40,661 nt of DNA. It comes from CAYVMD01 sp964452465. GTDB taxonomy: Bacteria; Armatimonadota; JACIXR01. Positions 6,357 through 14,749 of this stretch are shown here, one piece after another (within the stretch, counting starts at the first letter, position 1; each line of letters starts with the position of its first letter). The position numbers and the translations under genes were made by a program. Location of the stretch: assembly GCA_964452465.1 (NCBI GenBank), contig CAYVMD010000017.1, positions 1 to 40,661 of the forward strand. The letters run 5' to 3'. The notes below the pieces were generated by a model. It was not told where the DNA came from, did no database searches, and worked only from the letters and a program-made list of their open reading frames with translations.

Positions 6357-7440
6357 AATCCAAGGCTATGGGATACTTGCCGAATTCCTTTATCGCCTCG
6401 TAGAAGGCAAGGATGTTCTCCAAGGGAGTGGAGGGAACTATCTCCGAAGAGGAGCCGATGAAGAACCCTCCCCCTTGCCCCGCTACCTTCAGCGCCCACT
6501 TCACCCCTTCCTTTATCTCCTCGGGCGTCCCCAAGGGCAATAACTGACTACAGTCTATCCCCCCTACCAAGATCAACCTATCCCCCCAATTCCTCTTCAG
6601 AACATCCAGCCTCATCCCCGCCAGGGGCTCCAAGGGGTTCAGCCCATCCACCCCCGCCTCTATCAAATCGTCTATTATGGGCATCAAATTCCCGTCCGAA
6701 TGGAATATGACCTTGATCCCCGCCCTCTTTAAGGGTTCTATCACATACCTGAGCCGAGGGAGCCAATTCTCCCTCAGCCAGGAGGGTGAGAACATCGTCC
6801 TCTCCTTCAGCGCTATATCATCCCAAACGAAAGCAAGGGGACAGAGCCTCGCCTCCGCCAGCCCCTCGGCGAACCTTCTCCCCGCTTCCATCGTCTGGTC
6901 CATCGCCCTCCTCACCAGATTGGGAGCATCGTAAATAGCATAACAGAAGAGCTCCAAACCTATCTGATGATGGCAGGTGTCCAAGCCCACCCCACATCCC
7001 GGCACATACATCACCCGGGGCGCGAACGCCTCCTGCCACCTTCGCATCTCCGGTATCCACCCATCCATTACCTCCTCCCGGGAGGGGATATGCCAGCGGA
7101 AGTTGGCTATATCCTCCACCTTTTTGAAAGGCCTCTCCACCAGCCATGTCGTCTGTCCTGCTATCGCATGCCCGAATTCCCCTCCTCCAATCCTCTTGCC
7201 CTCGTCCTCCACCGTGGGTGGTATGGCTATACCCCGACAAAGGTCTATCCCCAACCCTTGGTAAACCTTCACCGAGGCGAGGAGGGGATCGGAGATGCCG
7301 GGAGCGAAGAATTCGTAAACCGCCCTGTTGTCTATCAGATCCCAAATAGGCACCCTGTCCCCTTCCTCATGATTAGCCGATTTCATTATCCTTTCGTAAA
7401 CTACGCCATCGAGGATCTCCTGGGAGTAGAACTCCGCCAT
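6355..7440 (-). CDS. Uroporphyrinogen decarboxylase (URO-D) family protein
   Basis: 361 residues. The second half shows the URO-D/MtaA-type barrel pattern: IKVIFHSDGNLMPIIDDLIEAGVDGLNPLEP, then LILVGGIDCSQLLPLGTPEEI and GGFFIGSSSEIVPSTPLENI. True HemE carries an N-terminal RQAGR-type motif, which is absent; the N-terminus instead reads KSANHEEGDRVPIWDLIDN, as in the methyltransferase-like and uncharacterised branch. So a role in methyl transfer to or from a corrinoid or in unknown catabolism is more likely than haem synthesis. ATG 7440 has AAAGGAGG upstream. It is divergent from the glycosidase gene, and this family often lies beside sugar-degradation genes in related genomes. Confidence 0.85.
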   Translation of the reverse strand: MAEFYSQEILDGVVYERIMKSANHEEGDRVPIWDLIDNRAVYEFFAPGISDPLLASVKVYQGLGIDLCRGIAIPPTVEDEGKRIGGGEFGHAIAGQTTWLVERPFKKVEDIANFRWHIPSREEVMDGWIPEMRRWQEAFAPRVMYVPGCGVGLDTCHHQIGLELFCYAIYDAPNLVRRAMDQTMEAGRRFAEGLAEARLCPLAFVWDDIALKERTMFSPSWLRENWLPRLRYVIEPLKRAGIKVIFHSDGNLMPIIDDLIEAGVDGLNPLEPLAGMRLDVLKRNWGDRLILVGGIDCSQLLPLGTPEEIKEGVKWALKVAGQGGGFFIGSSSEIVPSTPLENILAFYEAIKEFGKYPIALD

Positions 7441-7509
7441 GCTTGAGCCTCCTTTCCAAGTTCGCTCAAATTCTAAAAGACGAAGGCGAGGGAGGCAAGA
7501 GATTTCCCC

Positions 7510-7539
7510 TTGATTAAAACGCTAAAGAATCTTTAACAT
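7510..7539 (+). promoter_or_regulatory. Putative promoter of the glycosidase gene
   Basis: TTGATT (7510-7515), 18-base spacer, TAACAT (7534-7539), followed by AAAGGAGG and ATG 7561. Confidence 0.45.
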
Positions 7540-7560
7540 AAAGAAAAGGAGGTTGAAGGT

Positions 7561-10521
7561 ATGGAGAGAGTGACTTTCGTCCTCGGGCTATTCCTTATAA
7601 GTGGTTTTGCCGGATGTTCTCAGGGGTCTTATTCCCTCTCCAACGAGTGGTTTATGGTGAAGGGGGAGGGAGGAAGGTTGGAGGTGAGGATAGATCCCCA
7701 GGGTAAGGGGAAGCACAGCCTGCTTTTGGCGAAATCCCTCTACATGGGGGAGGTGAACCCGGCTGACCTCGGCGGAGGGAAGGAATGGGAGATAAAGGGA
7801 AAGCGGTTGAGGATAAAGGATGTTTCGGTTGGCGTTGGCAAGCGGGAAGGAGGAATCGGGTTGGGGAGGGAGTGGAACCAGCCGAGCAGGCTGGAGGAGG
7901 GGCATACTTTAGGGCAGGATTTCGTCGCTGAGGATGGCTTGGCGATGGTGAGCGTTCCCTGCCCGACCTGGAGGACGGAGAGGGCGGGGATGAGGTTGAC
8001 CCTGCGGAGGGATGGACCATCTGGCGAGGTCGTGGCAAGCAAGGTATTCGTGGATGTTGGGGACAACTCCTGGCAAACCCTGGTCTTTCCACCTCAACCA
8101 AAAGGAAGGTATTACCTGGAGATGTCGGAGCCGAGGGGGACGATAGGCTGGTGGGGAAGGAGGGAGGATATCTATGGGGAAGGTAGGGCTTATGTAGATG
8201 GGAATCCCGTGGAGGGGGATAGGTTCATCCGCCTCACCTATTGCAACCTGGAGAGGGTGGATGTGCTCCTCTCCTTGGAGGGGAACACCCTTACCCTACA
8301 ACCTGCCAAGGAGTTAGCTTGTGGCATCAAATTCATAACCCCGTGGGAAAGGGATGGCTACGATGTCTCCGCCAGCCCCTTCTATGCCTTCTTCTCCGAC
8401 AGACCCCAATACATCCCTATTCACCAGTTCAAGAGGCGTTTCAGCCACGATTTCGGGATCCAAGCCAACGAATACCTAACTGCCAGAGGGCAGGGGGATT
8501 TCCACATCTGTTTCCTCCAGCCCAAGGGCACCATAAACTTCACCATGGATGCGGATCAGATGACCCTCCATTTCCCCCGCTCCTCCCTGAGTATGGAATG
8601 CAATAAGGGGAAAGGGGATGTCCCCTCCTTCTTCCCTCGCTTCTACTCCTCCTCCCCTCAATTGGATGAAGTCCTCAACGAATTCCTCTGGGAGAGGGCG
8701 CTCAGCTATCCTCCCCAGACGGGTTCTCCCGATTGGATGGAGTGGCTTTCCCTCATCCTCGATTGGATGGATCTCCCAGGCTATCTCCAGCAGAAGAAGG
8801 TCTACCTCCTCAATTACAAGATGGATCCCGATGGCTATGTTTGGACCTGGGGGAACCAGAGGTGCTGGCCCTTTCCTCCCTGCGATCGATACGATGCTCG
8901 CCATTTCACCACCAACTCTAACTTCATCCTTGCCTGTTGGCGTTATTTCGCCTGGACCCACGATCTTGAATTCCTCAGGGCGAACATCGATCGCATCAGG
9001 CGGGCTATGGAATGGCAACTCACCTATTGTAAGGGGGAGGAAGGACTCTTCATAGACAATAGCCCCGACCACGATGGAACGACGAAGGGGGTCCATTCCA
9101 ACTATTGGGACGATATTCCCTTCGGCTATAAGTCCGCCTATGAGAACATCTATTTCTATGCTTCCCTTAATGCAATGGCTCAATTGGAGGAGGTGGCAAG
9201 GAAGGAGAGGATAAGGGGGCAGGTGGCGGGACGCTCTCCGGAGTATTACAGGGAACTTGCTCGCAGGGTGAAGGAGAATTACGACCTGACCTTCTGGAAC
9301 GAGGAAGCGGGAAGATACATCGGGTGTGTGGACATAACGGGAGCGAAACACGATTACGGTTTCACCTATGTTAATATGGAAGCCCTCACCTACGGACTGG
9401 GGGACGAGGTCAAGGCAAAGAGGATCTATCATTGGATGGAGAACGATCCTTCCGATACCTACAAATACAAATTCGCCCCCCGTGCAAACACCCTGGATTG
9501 TAGCGGTTGGTGGTATTTGGAGGGAAAGGCGGAGATCCCCGCTCAGCCTTTCGATACCCATTTGGAGAACGGAGGGGCTATTCTATACACCTCCTTCTAT
9601 GACCTCATGGCGAGGGCGAAATATTTGGGGGCGGACAATGCCTTCCGAAGGCTCTGGGAGATTTTGGATAGGTATCAGAAGCCGGATAAACTCTGTGGTG
9701 GTTCCCCCCTCTACTATGGGGAGGTGAACGGCTGGCAGGTGGGGACGGACATCCCCTTCCCCGAGAGCGGGCTGGTGCCTTGTGCTTTTCTCTATGCCTT
9801 CCTGGGCATAGATGCGGATATAAACGGCTTGAGGATAGCTCCCAATCTGCCCTCCGCCCTTGCCTATGCAGGGGTGAAAAACCTTAGATATAGAGGGTTA
9901 CCATTGGATATAAAGGTCACGCGGGATGGCCAGGTGGAGATAAAATGCACCAAGAAGGGGTATGAATTCCTGGTGAGGAAGAAATTGAAGAAGGGAGAGG
10001 TCTTCTACTTCACCCATCCCCCCAAGGGAATTGAGTTTCCTCCCTTACCGGTAGCTTCCGCTTGGAGGGCAAATTGGATATGGTTCCCGGGGGAGAACAG
10101 GAGGGAGAATGCCACATTCTATTTCCGCAAGAGGTTCGATCTGCCCGAGGATGTGAGGGAGGCGCAATTGTGGATAACCGCTGATAATGCCTACAAGGTT
10201 TATATAAACGGCAAAGTTGTGGGAAGCGATGGACGTTGGGAGGATGCGGAGAGGTATGAGGTGGGGAGGTTGTTGAGGAAGGGAGGGAATGTGATAGCGG
10301 TGGAGGCTTCGAATGTGGATGGACCAGCGGGGCTCCTTGTGGAGATGAAGGTTACCTTGAGGTCGGGGAGGGTCGTGTGGATCTTAAGCGACGATTCCTG
10401 GCTCTCGGCGAGGGAGGTGGGAGGGGAATGGTTTGAATGCGATTATCCTGAGGAGGGATGGATTAAGGCGGAAAAATTAGGAATCCCTCCCGCCGGTTGG
10501 GGAGATATTGAGAGGAGATGA
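7561..10521 (+). CDS. Secreted six-hairpin glycosidase, alpha-L-rhamnosidase-like lipoprotein
   Basis: 986 residues with a lipoprotein signal peptide: hydrophobic start, lipobox FAGC, Cys19. The N-terminal half is beta-rich with a galactose-binding-like segment (about residues 150-230, WQTLVFPPQPKGRYYLEMSE). The central part (about 370-760) is an alpha-helical barrel of the six-hairpin type (PDWMEWLSLILDWMD, TWGNQRCWPFPPCDRYDAR, SNFILACWRYFAWTHDLEFL). The C-terminal 150 residues form a Bac_rhamnosid-N-like sandwich (WIWFPGENRRENATFYFRKRF, AYKVYINGKVVG). The order resembles GH78-related enzymes, with the small sandwich moved to the end. The usual GH78 catalytic DCPQRE-type motif is not visible, so substrate and mechanism are uncertain. 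It is probably anchored outside the cytoplasm to degrade glycans. Confidence 0.75.
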   Translation: MERVTFVLGLFLISGFAGCSQGSYSLSNEWFMVKGEGGRLEVRIDPQGKGKHSLLLAKSLYMGEVNPADLGGGKEWEIKGKRLRIKDVSVGVGKREGGIGLGREWNQPSRLEEGHTLGQDFVAEDGLAMVSVPCPTWRTERAGMRLTLRRDGPSGEVVASKVFVDVGDNSWQTLVFPPQPKGRYYLEMSEPRGTIGWWGRREDIYGEGRAYVDGNPVEGDRFIRLTYCNLERVDVLLSLEGNTLTLQPAKELACGIKFITPWERDGYDVSASPFYAFFSDRPQYIPIHQFKRRFSHDFGIQANEYLTARGQGDFHICFLQPKGTINFTMDADQMTLHFPRSSLSMECNKGKGDVPSFFPRFYSSSPQLDEVLNEFLWERALSYPPQTGSPDWMEWLSLILDWMDLPGYLQQKKVYLLNYKMDPDGYVWTWGNQRCWPFPPCDRYDARHFTTNSNFILACWRYFAWTHDLEFLRANIDRIRRAMEWQLTYCKGEEGLFIDNSPDHDGTTKGVHSNYWDDIPFGYKSAYENIYFYASLNAMAQLEEVARKERIRGQVAGRSPEYYRELARRVKENYDLTFWNEEAGRYIGCVDITGAKHDYGFTYVNMEALTYGLGDEVKAKRIYHWMENDPSDTYKYKFAPRANTLDCSGWWYLEGKAEIPAQPFDTHLENGGAILYTSFYDLMARAKYLGADNAFRRLWEILDRYQKPDKLCGGSPLYYGEVNGWQVGTDIPFPESGLVPCAFLYAFLGIDADINGLRIAPNLPSALAYAGVKNLRYRGLPLDIKVTRDGQVEIKCTKKGYEFLVRKKLKKGEVFYFTHPPKGIEFPPLPVASAWRANWIWFPGENRRENATFYFRKRFDLPEDVREAQLWITADNAYKVYINGKVVGSDGRWEDAERYEVGRLLRKGGNVIAVEASNVDGPAGLLVEMKVTLRSGRVVWILSDDSWLSAREVGGEWFECDYPEEGWIKAEKLGIPPAGWGDIERR

Positions 10522-10528
10522 GGATTTT

Positions 10529-10564
10529 AGTTTAGGGGGGAGGCTTTCGCCTCCCCCCTAAACT
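10529..10564. terminator. 16-bp inverted repeat between convergent genes
   Basis: AGTTTAGGGGGGAGGC (10529-10544), loop TTTC, perfect inverted copy to 10564. It lies between the stops of the glycosidase (plus) and a prepilin (minus). There is no T-run on either strand, but the very stable stem and position suggest a bidirectional terminator. The minus transcript would have a GAAA (GNRA) tetraloop. Confidence 0.65.
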
Positions 10565-10567
10565 ACC

Positions 10568-11311
10568 TCAGGGCAACTCGTAGTCGTCGTTACAGGTGAG
10601 GTCGTAGGGCGTGCAGGGCCAGGTAATATTCCCCGGGTCCCTTGGAACTTGTGCCCACATATTGACGGGGGAGGTTGTCTGCTGGGGTTTGAGCCATTTA
10701 GCATGTCCATCGGCGAAGACGAAGACCTTTCCATCACCGTGCCAGCAGGATTCCTTCCGGAAGACCCAATTACACCAGGTGCCAGCATCGGGACACATGA
10801 TATGGGGCTCATGTATGATTATGAGCTCAGCGGGTCTCGGGAAGTCTGCCATCCTCCAGGTGTGATGACTAGAAGAGGAGCAGAACTGGTAGCCGTTGTA
10901 GTTGTACTCCAGGGAGACGCCGGGTGGCACGGGAGGGGTGGTAGGGGGTGGGCAACCTTCCCAACCTCCTCCTTCCTCGCCTGCCAATTGCGACTGGGAG
11001 GGACAGTCAAATACCTGCCAATTCTTGATATAGGGTTGAATCATCGTCCTCCAGGTCATGTGGGGCGTGTCTTGGGGAGCCCAACAAGGTCTTCCCCAAC
11101 CGATTCGGTTCATCGGGTAGTTTTCATCCCAGTCCTGCACATACATCATCAGCGCTAGCCCTATCTGCTTCATGTTGGATAAACAGACTGCCTTCCTCGC
11201 TTGTTCCCTTGCCCGGCTGAATACTGGGAAGAGTATCGCGGCGAGAATGGCTATGATAGCTATGACGACCAACAATTCTATCAAGGTAAAGCCTCTCTTC
11301 CATCGCGTCAT
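10568..11311 (-). CDS. Type IV prepilin/pseudopilin-like protein (DUF1559-like)
   Basis: 247 residues from ATG 11311 (MTRWKRGFTLIEL), chosen because a GGGGGTGAAGAG ribosome site precedes it and the leader length fits prepilins; an upstream in-frame start at 11362 would give an unlikely 17-residue addition. The prepilin helix GFTLIELLVVIAIIAILAA is identical to that of the other prepilin in the window, and ILFPVFSRAREQARKAVC follows. The C-terminal KVFVFADGHAKWL is the FADGH motif. The middle is Cys/Pro-rich and differs from the other copy, as expected of divergent paralogues. A consensus promoter lies upstream. Confidence 0.87.
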   Translation of the reverse strand: MTRWKRGFTLIELLVVIAIIAILAAILFPVFSRAREQARKAVCLSNMKQIGLALMMYVQDWDENYPMNRIGWGRPCWAPQDTPHMTWRTMIQPYIKNWQVFDCPSQSQLAGEEGGGWEGCPPPTTPPVPPGVSLEYNYNGYQFCSSSSHHTWRMADFPRPAELIIIHEPHIMCPDAGTWCNWVFRKESCWHGDGKVFVFADGHAKWLKPQQTTSPVNMWAQVPRDPGNITWPCTPYDLTCNDDYELP

Positions 11312-11366
11312 TCTCTTCACCCCCTTTCCATTAAGTTTTATATTTAAAACCCATCTTACCATTTAT

Positions 11367-11395
11367 AATTTACCTCGCCTATGCAATACTGTCAA
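11367..11395 (-). promoter_or_regulatory. Promoter of the minus-strand prepilin gene
   Basis: On the minus strand TTGACA (11395-11390), 17 bases, TAAATT (11372-11367). The start would lie near 11360, about 50 bases before ATG 11311. No comparable promoter is seen on the plus strand for the phage head genes. Confidence 0.6.
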
Positions 11396-11478
11396 TCGTT
11401 ATCTTCCGTTTTCCGTCAATACAAATTTTGGCTTTGGGTAGTCAGACCTTCCTGAATTCCTCCTTTCCATTTTAGAAT

Positions 11479-12819
11479 ATGAGGGACATATTCCTTTCCT
11501 CTCCCCTCCTTTTAAAATTTTCCGAAGCCCATCAAGAGAAGCGAATCCTCTACGATATAGAGGTCTTCGCTGTGGGCACCTACCGAGGCATTACCTTCAC
11601 CCCCGAGGACATCCAGGCGATGGCGCGGAACTTCTCCCTCCTGAAGGAAAAGATGGGGCTGGATGTTCCCCTCAAGGTTGACCATACCGACGAGGCGGAA
11701 GCGATCATCGGTTGGATCGTGGATGTCAAGGCACGAGGTGGGTTCCTCTATGTGGATGCGGAGATAACGGAGCCCACCGCCTTCGAGAAAATCGTCAGGG
11801 GGACTTGGAAGAAGGTTTCCTGCGAGATCTACCTCGATTTCACCGATGAGGAGGGGAAGAGTTGGGGGAAGGTGCTTCGAGCGGTAGCGATAGTCGCCCA
11901 TCCCCGAGTAAAGAAAATCAGGGGACTTGAGGTGGCACGTTTTTTCGAAGTTATGAAAACCAATTTGGAGGTGATGAACATGTCAATAAGGGAAGCGATA
12001 AGCACGGCGTTTGGATGGCTTTCCCAGAGGTTCCAAAACCTTGCTGAGGAGGCGGGATACTCATCCTTCACCGCGGTCCGGCATTCCCTCTCCTATGACA
12101 AAGCTCCTGAGGAAACCTCTTGGGATGGAGAATCCGCCCGGACGAGGTTAGCTAAGTGGGCATCCCAGGATGGCTCGGGCGAGAAGGATAAGGTGGATTG
12201 GTCGAGGTTCCGGGAGGGATTCGCTTGGTATGAGCCCGAGAACAAAGAGAATTTCTCCGCCTACAAACTTCCCCATCACGACATAGTCGATGGCAGGTTT
12301 TGTGTCGTGTGGCAAGGGGTAGTATCGGCGATGTCCGCCCTTAAGGGTGCAAGGGGTGGGGTGGATATCCCTCCTATGGATGCACAGGAGGTCTACAACC
12401 ACCTCCGCCGGCACTACGAGGAGTTCGGCAGGGAAGCCCCCGAGTGGGAGGAGGAGGGAGAGATAGAGCTCCTCAAGGCGGAACTTAAGAAGAAAGAGGA
12501 GACCATCAAGCGCCTGGAGGAGGAGAGAAGGGCGAGGGAAGAGGAGGAAAAGAGGGAAAAGGTGGAGATGGCCCTGGAGGAATTGCTGGAGAAGGGTTCC
12601 CTTACGCCAGCGGAGAAGGAGAAATGGCTCCCCATACTCTTTTCTTTAGGGGAGGAGGAAAGACAGAAGGTGCTGGAGGTGTTGGGGAGCCGGAGGCGGA
12701 TCGATCTTGAGGAAAGGTCCAAGGTGCTTTCTCCTGAAGAGGAGGAAGCGCGAATGACCGAGGAGGTGGCGAAGCGCCTCCTCCGCTATGTGGTTCCAAG
12801 AAGTACCGAAAATAAATAG
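11479..12819 (+). CDS. Phage prohead protease with C-terminal scaffold (Mu gpI / XkdF-like)
   Basis: 446 residues. Residues 24-155 resemble Mu gpI-type head-maturation proteases: GITFTPEDIQAMARNF, VPLKVDHT (His69), GWIVDVKARGGFLYVDAEI, TWKKVSCEIYLDF (candidate Ser114) and AVAIVAHPRVK. Residues 235-325 are a domain often found with head proteases (FREGFAWYEPENKENFSAYK, GARGGVDIPPMDA). Residues 325-365 are a charged coiled coil (EEERRAREEEEKREKVEM), as in scaffolds. The gene product should shape the procapsid and cleave itself and head proteins. A stop codon two codons upstream fixes the start at 11479 or later, but no ribosome site precedes it. A perfect internal ribosome site precedes Met168. 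The portal and terminase genes normally found upstream are absent. Confidence 0.82.
   Translation: MRDIFLSSPLLLKFSEAHQEKRILYDIEVFAVGTYRGITFTPEDIQAMARNFSLLKEKMGLDVPLKVDHTDEAEAIIGWIVDVKARGGFLYVDAEITEPTAFEKIVRGTWKKVSCEIYLDFTDEEGKSWGKVLRAVAIVAHPRVKKIRGLEVARFFEVMKTNLEVMNMSIREAISTAFGWLSQRFQNLAEEAGYSSFTAVRHSLSYDKAPEETSWDGESARTRLAKWASQDGSGEKDKVDWSRFREGFAWYEPENKENFSAYKLPHHDIVDGRFCVVWQGVVSAMSALKGARGGVDIPPMDAQEVYNHLRRHYEEFGREAPEWEEEGEIELLKAELKKKEETIKRLEEERRAREEEEKREKVEMALEELLEKGSLTPAEKEKWLPILFSLGEEERQKVLEVLGSRRRIDLEERSKVLSPEEEEARMTEEVAKRLLRYVVPRSTENK
11967..12819 (+). CDS. Internal in-frame start giving a separate scaffold protein (lambda Nu3-like)
   Basis: GGAGGTGAT (11967-11975) lies inside the protease gene, six bases (counting from GGAGGTG) before an in-frame ATG at 11980 (Met168). 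Translation from there would yield 279 residues starting MSIREAISTAFGWLSQRF, containing the middle domain and the coiled coil but not the protease. This mirrors lambda C/Nu3, where the scaffold is translated from an internal start in the protease gene. The coordinates here include the ribosome site. It is a prediction; the alternative is an ancestral gene fusion that kept the old ribosome site. Confidence 0.65.
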
Positions 12820-12832
12820 GAGGTGATGTAGA

Positions 12833-13147
12833 ATGGCTGCACCAGGGAGATTTTTGGCATCCGCACATGGTATAGATGCGAGGATACCCATAACCATCGC
12901 CCAAGGTTATAACCTTACCGCGGGGACGGTTCTGGGCAAGATAACCGCATCGGGAAAATACGGTCCCTATAGCGCCAGCGCAAATGACGGACGCCAGATC
13001 GCCGTTGGCGTACTTGCTGAGGATGTAAATGCTACAAGCGCCGATGTAGGCACCTTTATGTATGTCCATGGCGTTATGGTTGCTTCCCGCCTCACCGGCT
13101 TGGATAGCAACGCTCAGAGCCAGCTCAAAGGGATAATCTTTCTCTAA
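12833..13147 (+). CDS. Phage head decoration protein (lambda gpD-like)
   Basis: 104 residues with AGGAGGTGATG upstream. The sequence follows the lambda head decoration family closely: GIDARIPITIAQGYNLTAGT, then VLGKITASGKYGPYSASAND, QIAVGVLAEDVNATSADVG and a C-terminal LKGIIFL. Such proteins form trimers on the outside of expanded heads and stabilise them, which would matter in a hot environment. It lies 13 bases after the protease-scaffold gene and 26 bases before the capsid gene, the same D-before-E order as in lambda. Confidence 0.85.
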   Translation: MAAPGRFLASAHGIDARIPITIAQGYNLTAGTVLGKITASGKYGPYSASANDGRQIAVGVLAEDVNATSADVGTFMYVHGVMVASRLTGLDSNAQSQLKGIIFL

Positions 13148-13173
13148 AAAATTCGAAAGGAGGCAAATGATAA

Positions 13174-14163
13174 ATGTCCATCGTGACCATAGAAGATTAC
13201 CCTCAATTGCGTCCCTTAATCCTTCAAAAGGTGGTAGAGGCTCTTCCTAAACCCCGCCTTACCGGGAGCGAGATACTCCCCGATGAGCCCGACTACACCG
13301 ATACCTTCACTTGGGAGGTCTTGGATAGGGGGAGGCAAAGGGCGGGTCTCGTCCCCCGTGATGGCGAGGCGAGGATCGTCCCCTTCCTGTCCCAAGAGGT
13401 GAAGACCGCTCCCTCTGCCTTCATCAAAGCCAAGACCCTTCTTACCGAGAGCATACTCGAATACCTCCGCTATCCTGGGACCTATTCCGCCAGCGCAGAA
13501 AAGCAGGTGGCGGAAGGAATTGCCAGGCTCTCCCGCCAGGTGGACATCGAAAAGGAGTGGCTGATAATGAGGGCGCTCACTGAGGGAGCGATCTCCTACA
13601 CCGAGGCAGGGGGTTATTCCTTTTCGGTCGATTACGAAGTGCCTACCGACAATAAGCCCACCGCCTCTCCCCTCTGGTCGAGCTTTGAAACTGCGGATGT
13701 GGTGGGCAACATCCTCGCTTGGAGGGAGATCATCGCTACGAACGGGGGCACCCGCATCGTCGGTCTCTGCAACTCCGCCACCTATGCCCATATGATTAGG
13801 AATGCTTCCATCCGCAACCTCCTCCTTGGCAACCTCGTCAACCCCACCGACCCCTCCATCCTCGCCACCCTCGTCGGTTTGGATAAGATATATGTCTACG
13901 ACGGGCGCTACACCGATTTGGACGGCACCACGACCGCTAAATTCATCCCCGATGGGAAATTCATCCTGTTAGCCCTGGGCGAAAGGGGAGACCCCTTTGG
14001 GGGATTCCGCCAGGCGCCTTCTCTATATAACCATAATAGACCGGGGAGGTTTATCTTCGCCAGTCCGGTCGATGACCCGGCGGGAATCTGGGTGGTAGTG
14101 GGAGAATACGGTCTCCCCGTCATCTACCATCCCAATTGGCTCGTCATCGCCACCGTAGCATAA
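13174..14163 (+). CDS. Phage major capsid protein (lambda gpE family)
   Basis: 329 residues. AAAGGAGG lies upstream of ATG 13174. The pattern fits the major capsid protein E family: an N-terminal arm, a conserved segment around residues 100-160 (QVAEGIARLSRQVDIEKEWL), Trp/Phe-rich middle with WREIIATNGGTRIVGLCNSA and the strand-rich end VDDPAGIWVVVGEYGLPVIY. It is intact and of normal family length. Together with the decoration protein this would form an HK97-fold icosahedral shell. No integrase or repressor is nearby. There is no frameshift or premature stop, which argues for selection on function or recent acquisition. Confidence 0.85.
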   Translation: MSIVTIEDYPQLRPLILQKVVEALPKPRLTGSEILPDEPDYTDTFTWEVLDRGRQRAGLVPRDGEARIVPFLSQEVKTAPSAFIKAKTLLTESILEYLRYPGTYSASAEKQVAEGIARLSRQVDIEKEWLIMRALTEGAISYTEAGGYSFSVDYEVPTDNKPTASPLWSSFETADVVGNILAWREIIATNGGTRIVGLCNSATYAHMIRNASIRNLLLGNLVNPTDPSILATLVGLDKIYVYDGRYTDLDGTTTAKFIPDGKFILLALGERGDPFGGFRQAPSLYNHNRPGRFIFASPVDDPAGIWVVVGEYGLPVIYHPNWLVIATVA

Positions 14164-14177
14164 GCGAAGGGAGAGGG

Positions 14178-14336
14178 ATGAAGGTCAGGACTAAAGTTGT
14201 CCTCACGAGGGGAGCGGAGATCCTCCTTCCTGGCAGGGAGATAGAGATCCCCGATGAGGAGGCGAGAGCCCTCATAGGGCGGGACCTCGTGGAACCCCTT
14301 GAGGGGGCAAGGAAGGGAGCGAAGAAGCGGAGATGA
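14178..14336 (+). CDS. Small phage head-region protein
   Basis: 52 residues (MKVRTKVVLTRGAEILLPGR start, basic end KGAKKRR). AAGGGAGAGGG precedes ATG 14178 and the stop overlaps the next start (ATGA). Short proteins with this pattern (a beta start, then an IPDEEARALIGRDLVE-type helix) are often found between capsid and head-tail connector genes; their function is unknown. Conservation of spacing supports a real gene. Confidence 0.7.
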   Translation: MKVRTKVVLTRGAEILLPGREIEIPDEEARALIGRDLVEPLEGARKGAKKRR

Positions 14337-14749
14337 CCTGGATAAAGGATGCGGATATAAAGGTTTTCATTCATGATTGGGATGCCTATGGCTTCACCGC
14401 TGAGCAGGTAAGCACCGCCATAGAGAACGCTGAGGCAAGGGTGAAGGACGAACTTTCCCCCTACTTCGTCCTTCCCGCCGATGACGAGCCACCTCCCCCT
14501 GGTCTCAAGAGCCTCGTCGCTCAATATTCTGCCTATCTTTTAATGAGGGGAAGGCGGGTATCCCTATCGGAGGCGGAGGAAGCTTGGGTTAGGGAATTGG
14601 GCAAGGAGGTAGAGGAGAAGTGGGAGAGGATAAAGAGGGGAGAACTAACCATAAAGGGGCTCGCCCGGCACATTGCGGATGCAGGAGAGGAGAAAGCGGA
14701 GATCTCCCACTACATAGATCCCTTGCTTTCCAAGAAATACGATTCCTAA
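14333..14749 (+). CDS. Phage gp36-like head-tail connector protein (DUF1320)
   Basis: 138 residues. The helical pattern fits the Mu gp36/DUF1320 group found directly after the capsid gene: DIKVFIHDWDAYGFTAEQVS, AIENAEARVKDELSPYF, LKSLVAQYSAYLLMRGRR. These proteins help connect the head to the tail. It is coupled to the preceding gene by ATGA overlap and is the last phage gene of this cassette. Its TAA ends at 14749, one base before the convergent autokinase stop at 14751. In an intact phage the next gene would be a tail-completion gene, which is what the minus-strand cassette at 3895 starts with. Confidence 0.75.
   Translation: MTWIKDADIKVFIHDWDAYGFTAEQVSTAIENAEARVKDELSPYFVLPADDEPPPPGLKSLVAQYSAYLLMRGRRVSLSEAEEAWVRELGKEVEEKWERIKRGELTIKGLARHIADAGEEKAEISHYIDPLLSKKYDS

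Noticed and set aside
8476..9561. A 361-codon minus-strand frame inside the glycosidase gene
   Set aside because: It lies wholly opposite the six-hairpin domain, has no ribosome site or recognisable motif, and arises from codon bias of the glycosidase gene.
13216..13791. A 191-codon minus-strand frame opposite the capsid gene
   Set aside because: It is antisense to a clear capsid sequence and has no recognisable domain.
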